Positions 63,941 through 64,000 of a DNA stretch of 64,000 nucleotides are shown here, in pieces (position 1 is the stretch's first letter; each line of letters opens with the position of its first letter). The stretch lies in contig NZ_CBDRBL010000007.1 of the NCBI RefSeq assembly GCF_965342175.1, positions 68,227-132,226 of the forward strand, written 5' to 3'. The DNA comes from Actinacidiphila sp965342175. Lineage in GTDB: Bacteria > Actinomycetota > Actinomycetes > Streptomycetales > Streptomycetaceae. A model generated the notes under the pieces. The model was not told the DNA's origin, did not search any database, and saw only the letters and a program-made list of their open reading frames with translations. The translations under genes and the position numbers were made by a program.

Positions 63941-64000
63941 ACCTTTACATACGCACCGCGCCGTCCTCGGGTTGCGTTCCGCAGACCTGTTCTTTGTCAG

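Overview
This is a 64-kb piece of a high-GC actinobacterial chromosome, almost certainly Streptomyces. Third codon positions are nearly always G or C, GTG and TTG starts are common, and regulators are dense. The core markers are Streptomyces-specific: adpA with an in-frame TTA codon followed at once by orn, a CebR-type repressor with its 14-bp operator, a c-di-GMP enzyme of CdgA type, sortase and LAxTG proteins, and an NsdA-like XRE/TPR regulator. From memory, the order of the left third follows the S. coelicolor SCO2776 to SCO2817 region, with pieces missing and others added.

Layout. 1-5151: leucine/isovalerate catabolism operon (carboxyltransferase, biotin carboxylase, HMG-CoA lyase, acyl-CoA dehydrogenase). 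5189-7358: small conserved protein and glmS. 7440-8665: GPR1/YaaH transporter and universal stress protein. 9380-11690: adpA, orn, tRNA-His. 11863-14302: small metabolic and hypothetical genes. 14510-15647: cebR and its operator, but no cellobiose transport operon. 15747-21302: acetyltransferase, broken SUKH-like gene, XRE/TPR regulator, spermidine-synthase-like protein, TetR. 21564-27711: PAP2 enzyme, then a three-gene nuclease/unknown/helicase operon that looks like a split Dna2 machine, and two conserved hypotheticals.

27765-39301 is bounded and subdivided by three identical tRNA-Lys(CUU) genes. It holds two secreted M6-like metalloproteases, a GGDEF-EAL protein, a luciferase-like oxidoreductase, a succinate-semialdehyde-type dehydrogenase and an IclR regulator. 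Between the second and third (inverted) tRNA-Lys copies sits a compact cassette: a 48-aa secreted peptide gene divergent from a TrmB/LuxR-type regulator. This may be an undescribed peptide-signalling pair.

39590-52718: oxidoreductase/ROK pair with a palindrome between them, LAxTG surface protein, MerR/carboxylesterase pair with a MerR-type promoter, NagD-like phosphatase, a Gly-Val repeat protein with class F sortase, thiol peroxidase, DUF3618 and GroES-like proteins, a guanidine-III riboswitch in front of a guanidinium exporter, and a class A penicillin-binding protein. 53218-56171: a TetR/SDR/SDR cassette bracketed by 85-bp direct repeats, one of them inside an aminotransferase gene. 56055-63940: aminotransferase, SGNH hydrolase, DUF445 protein, FAH-family hydrolase, two tandem HNH nuclease genes (the first with a nonsense codon), tRNA-Leu, rdgB/HAM1 pyrophosphatase and a lipoprotein.

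All identifications come from reading the sequence and recalling families. No database search was run.
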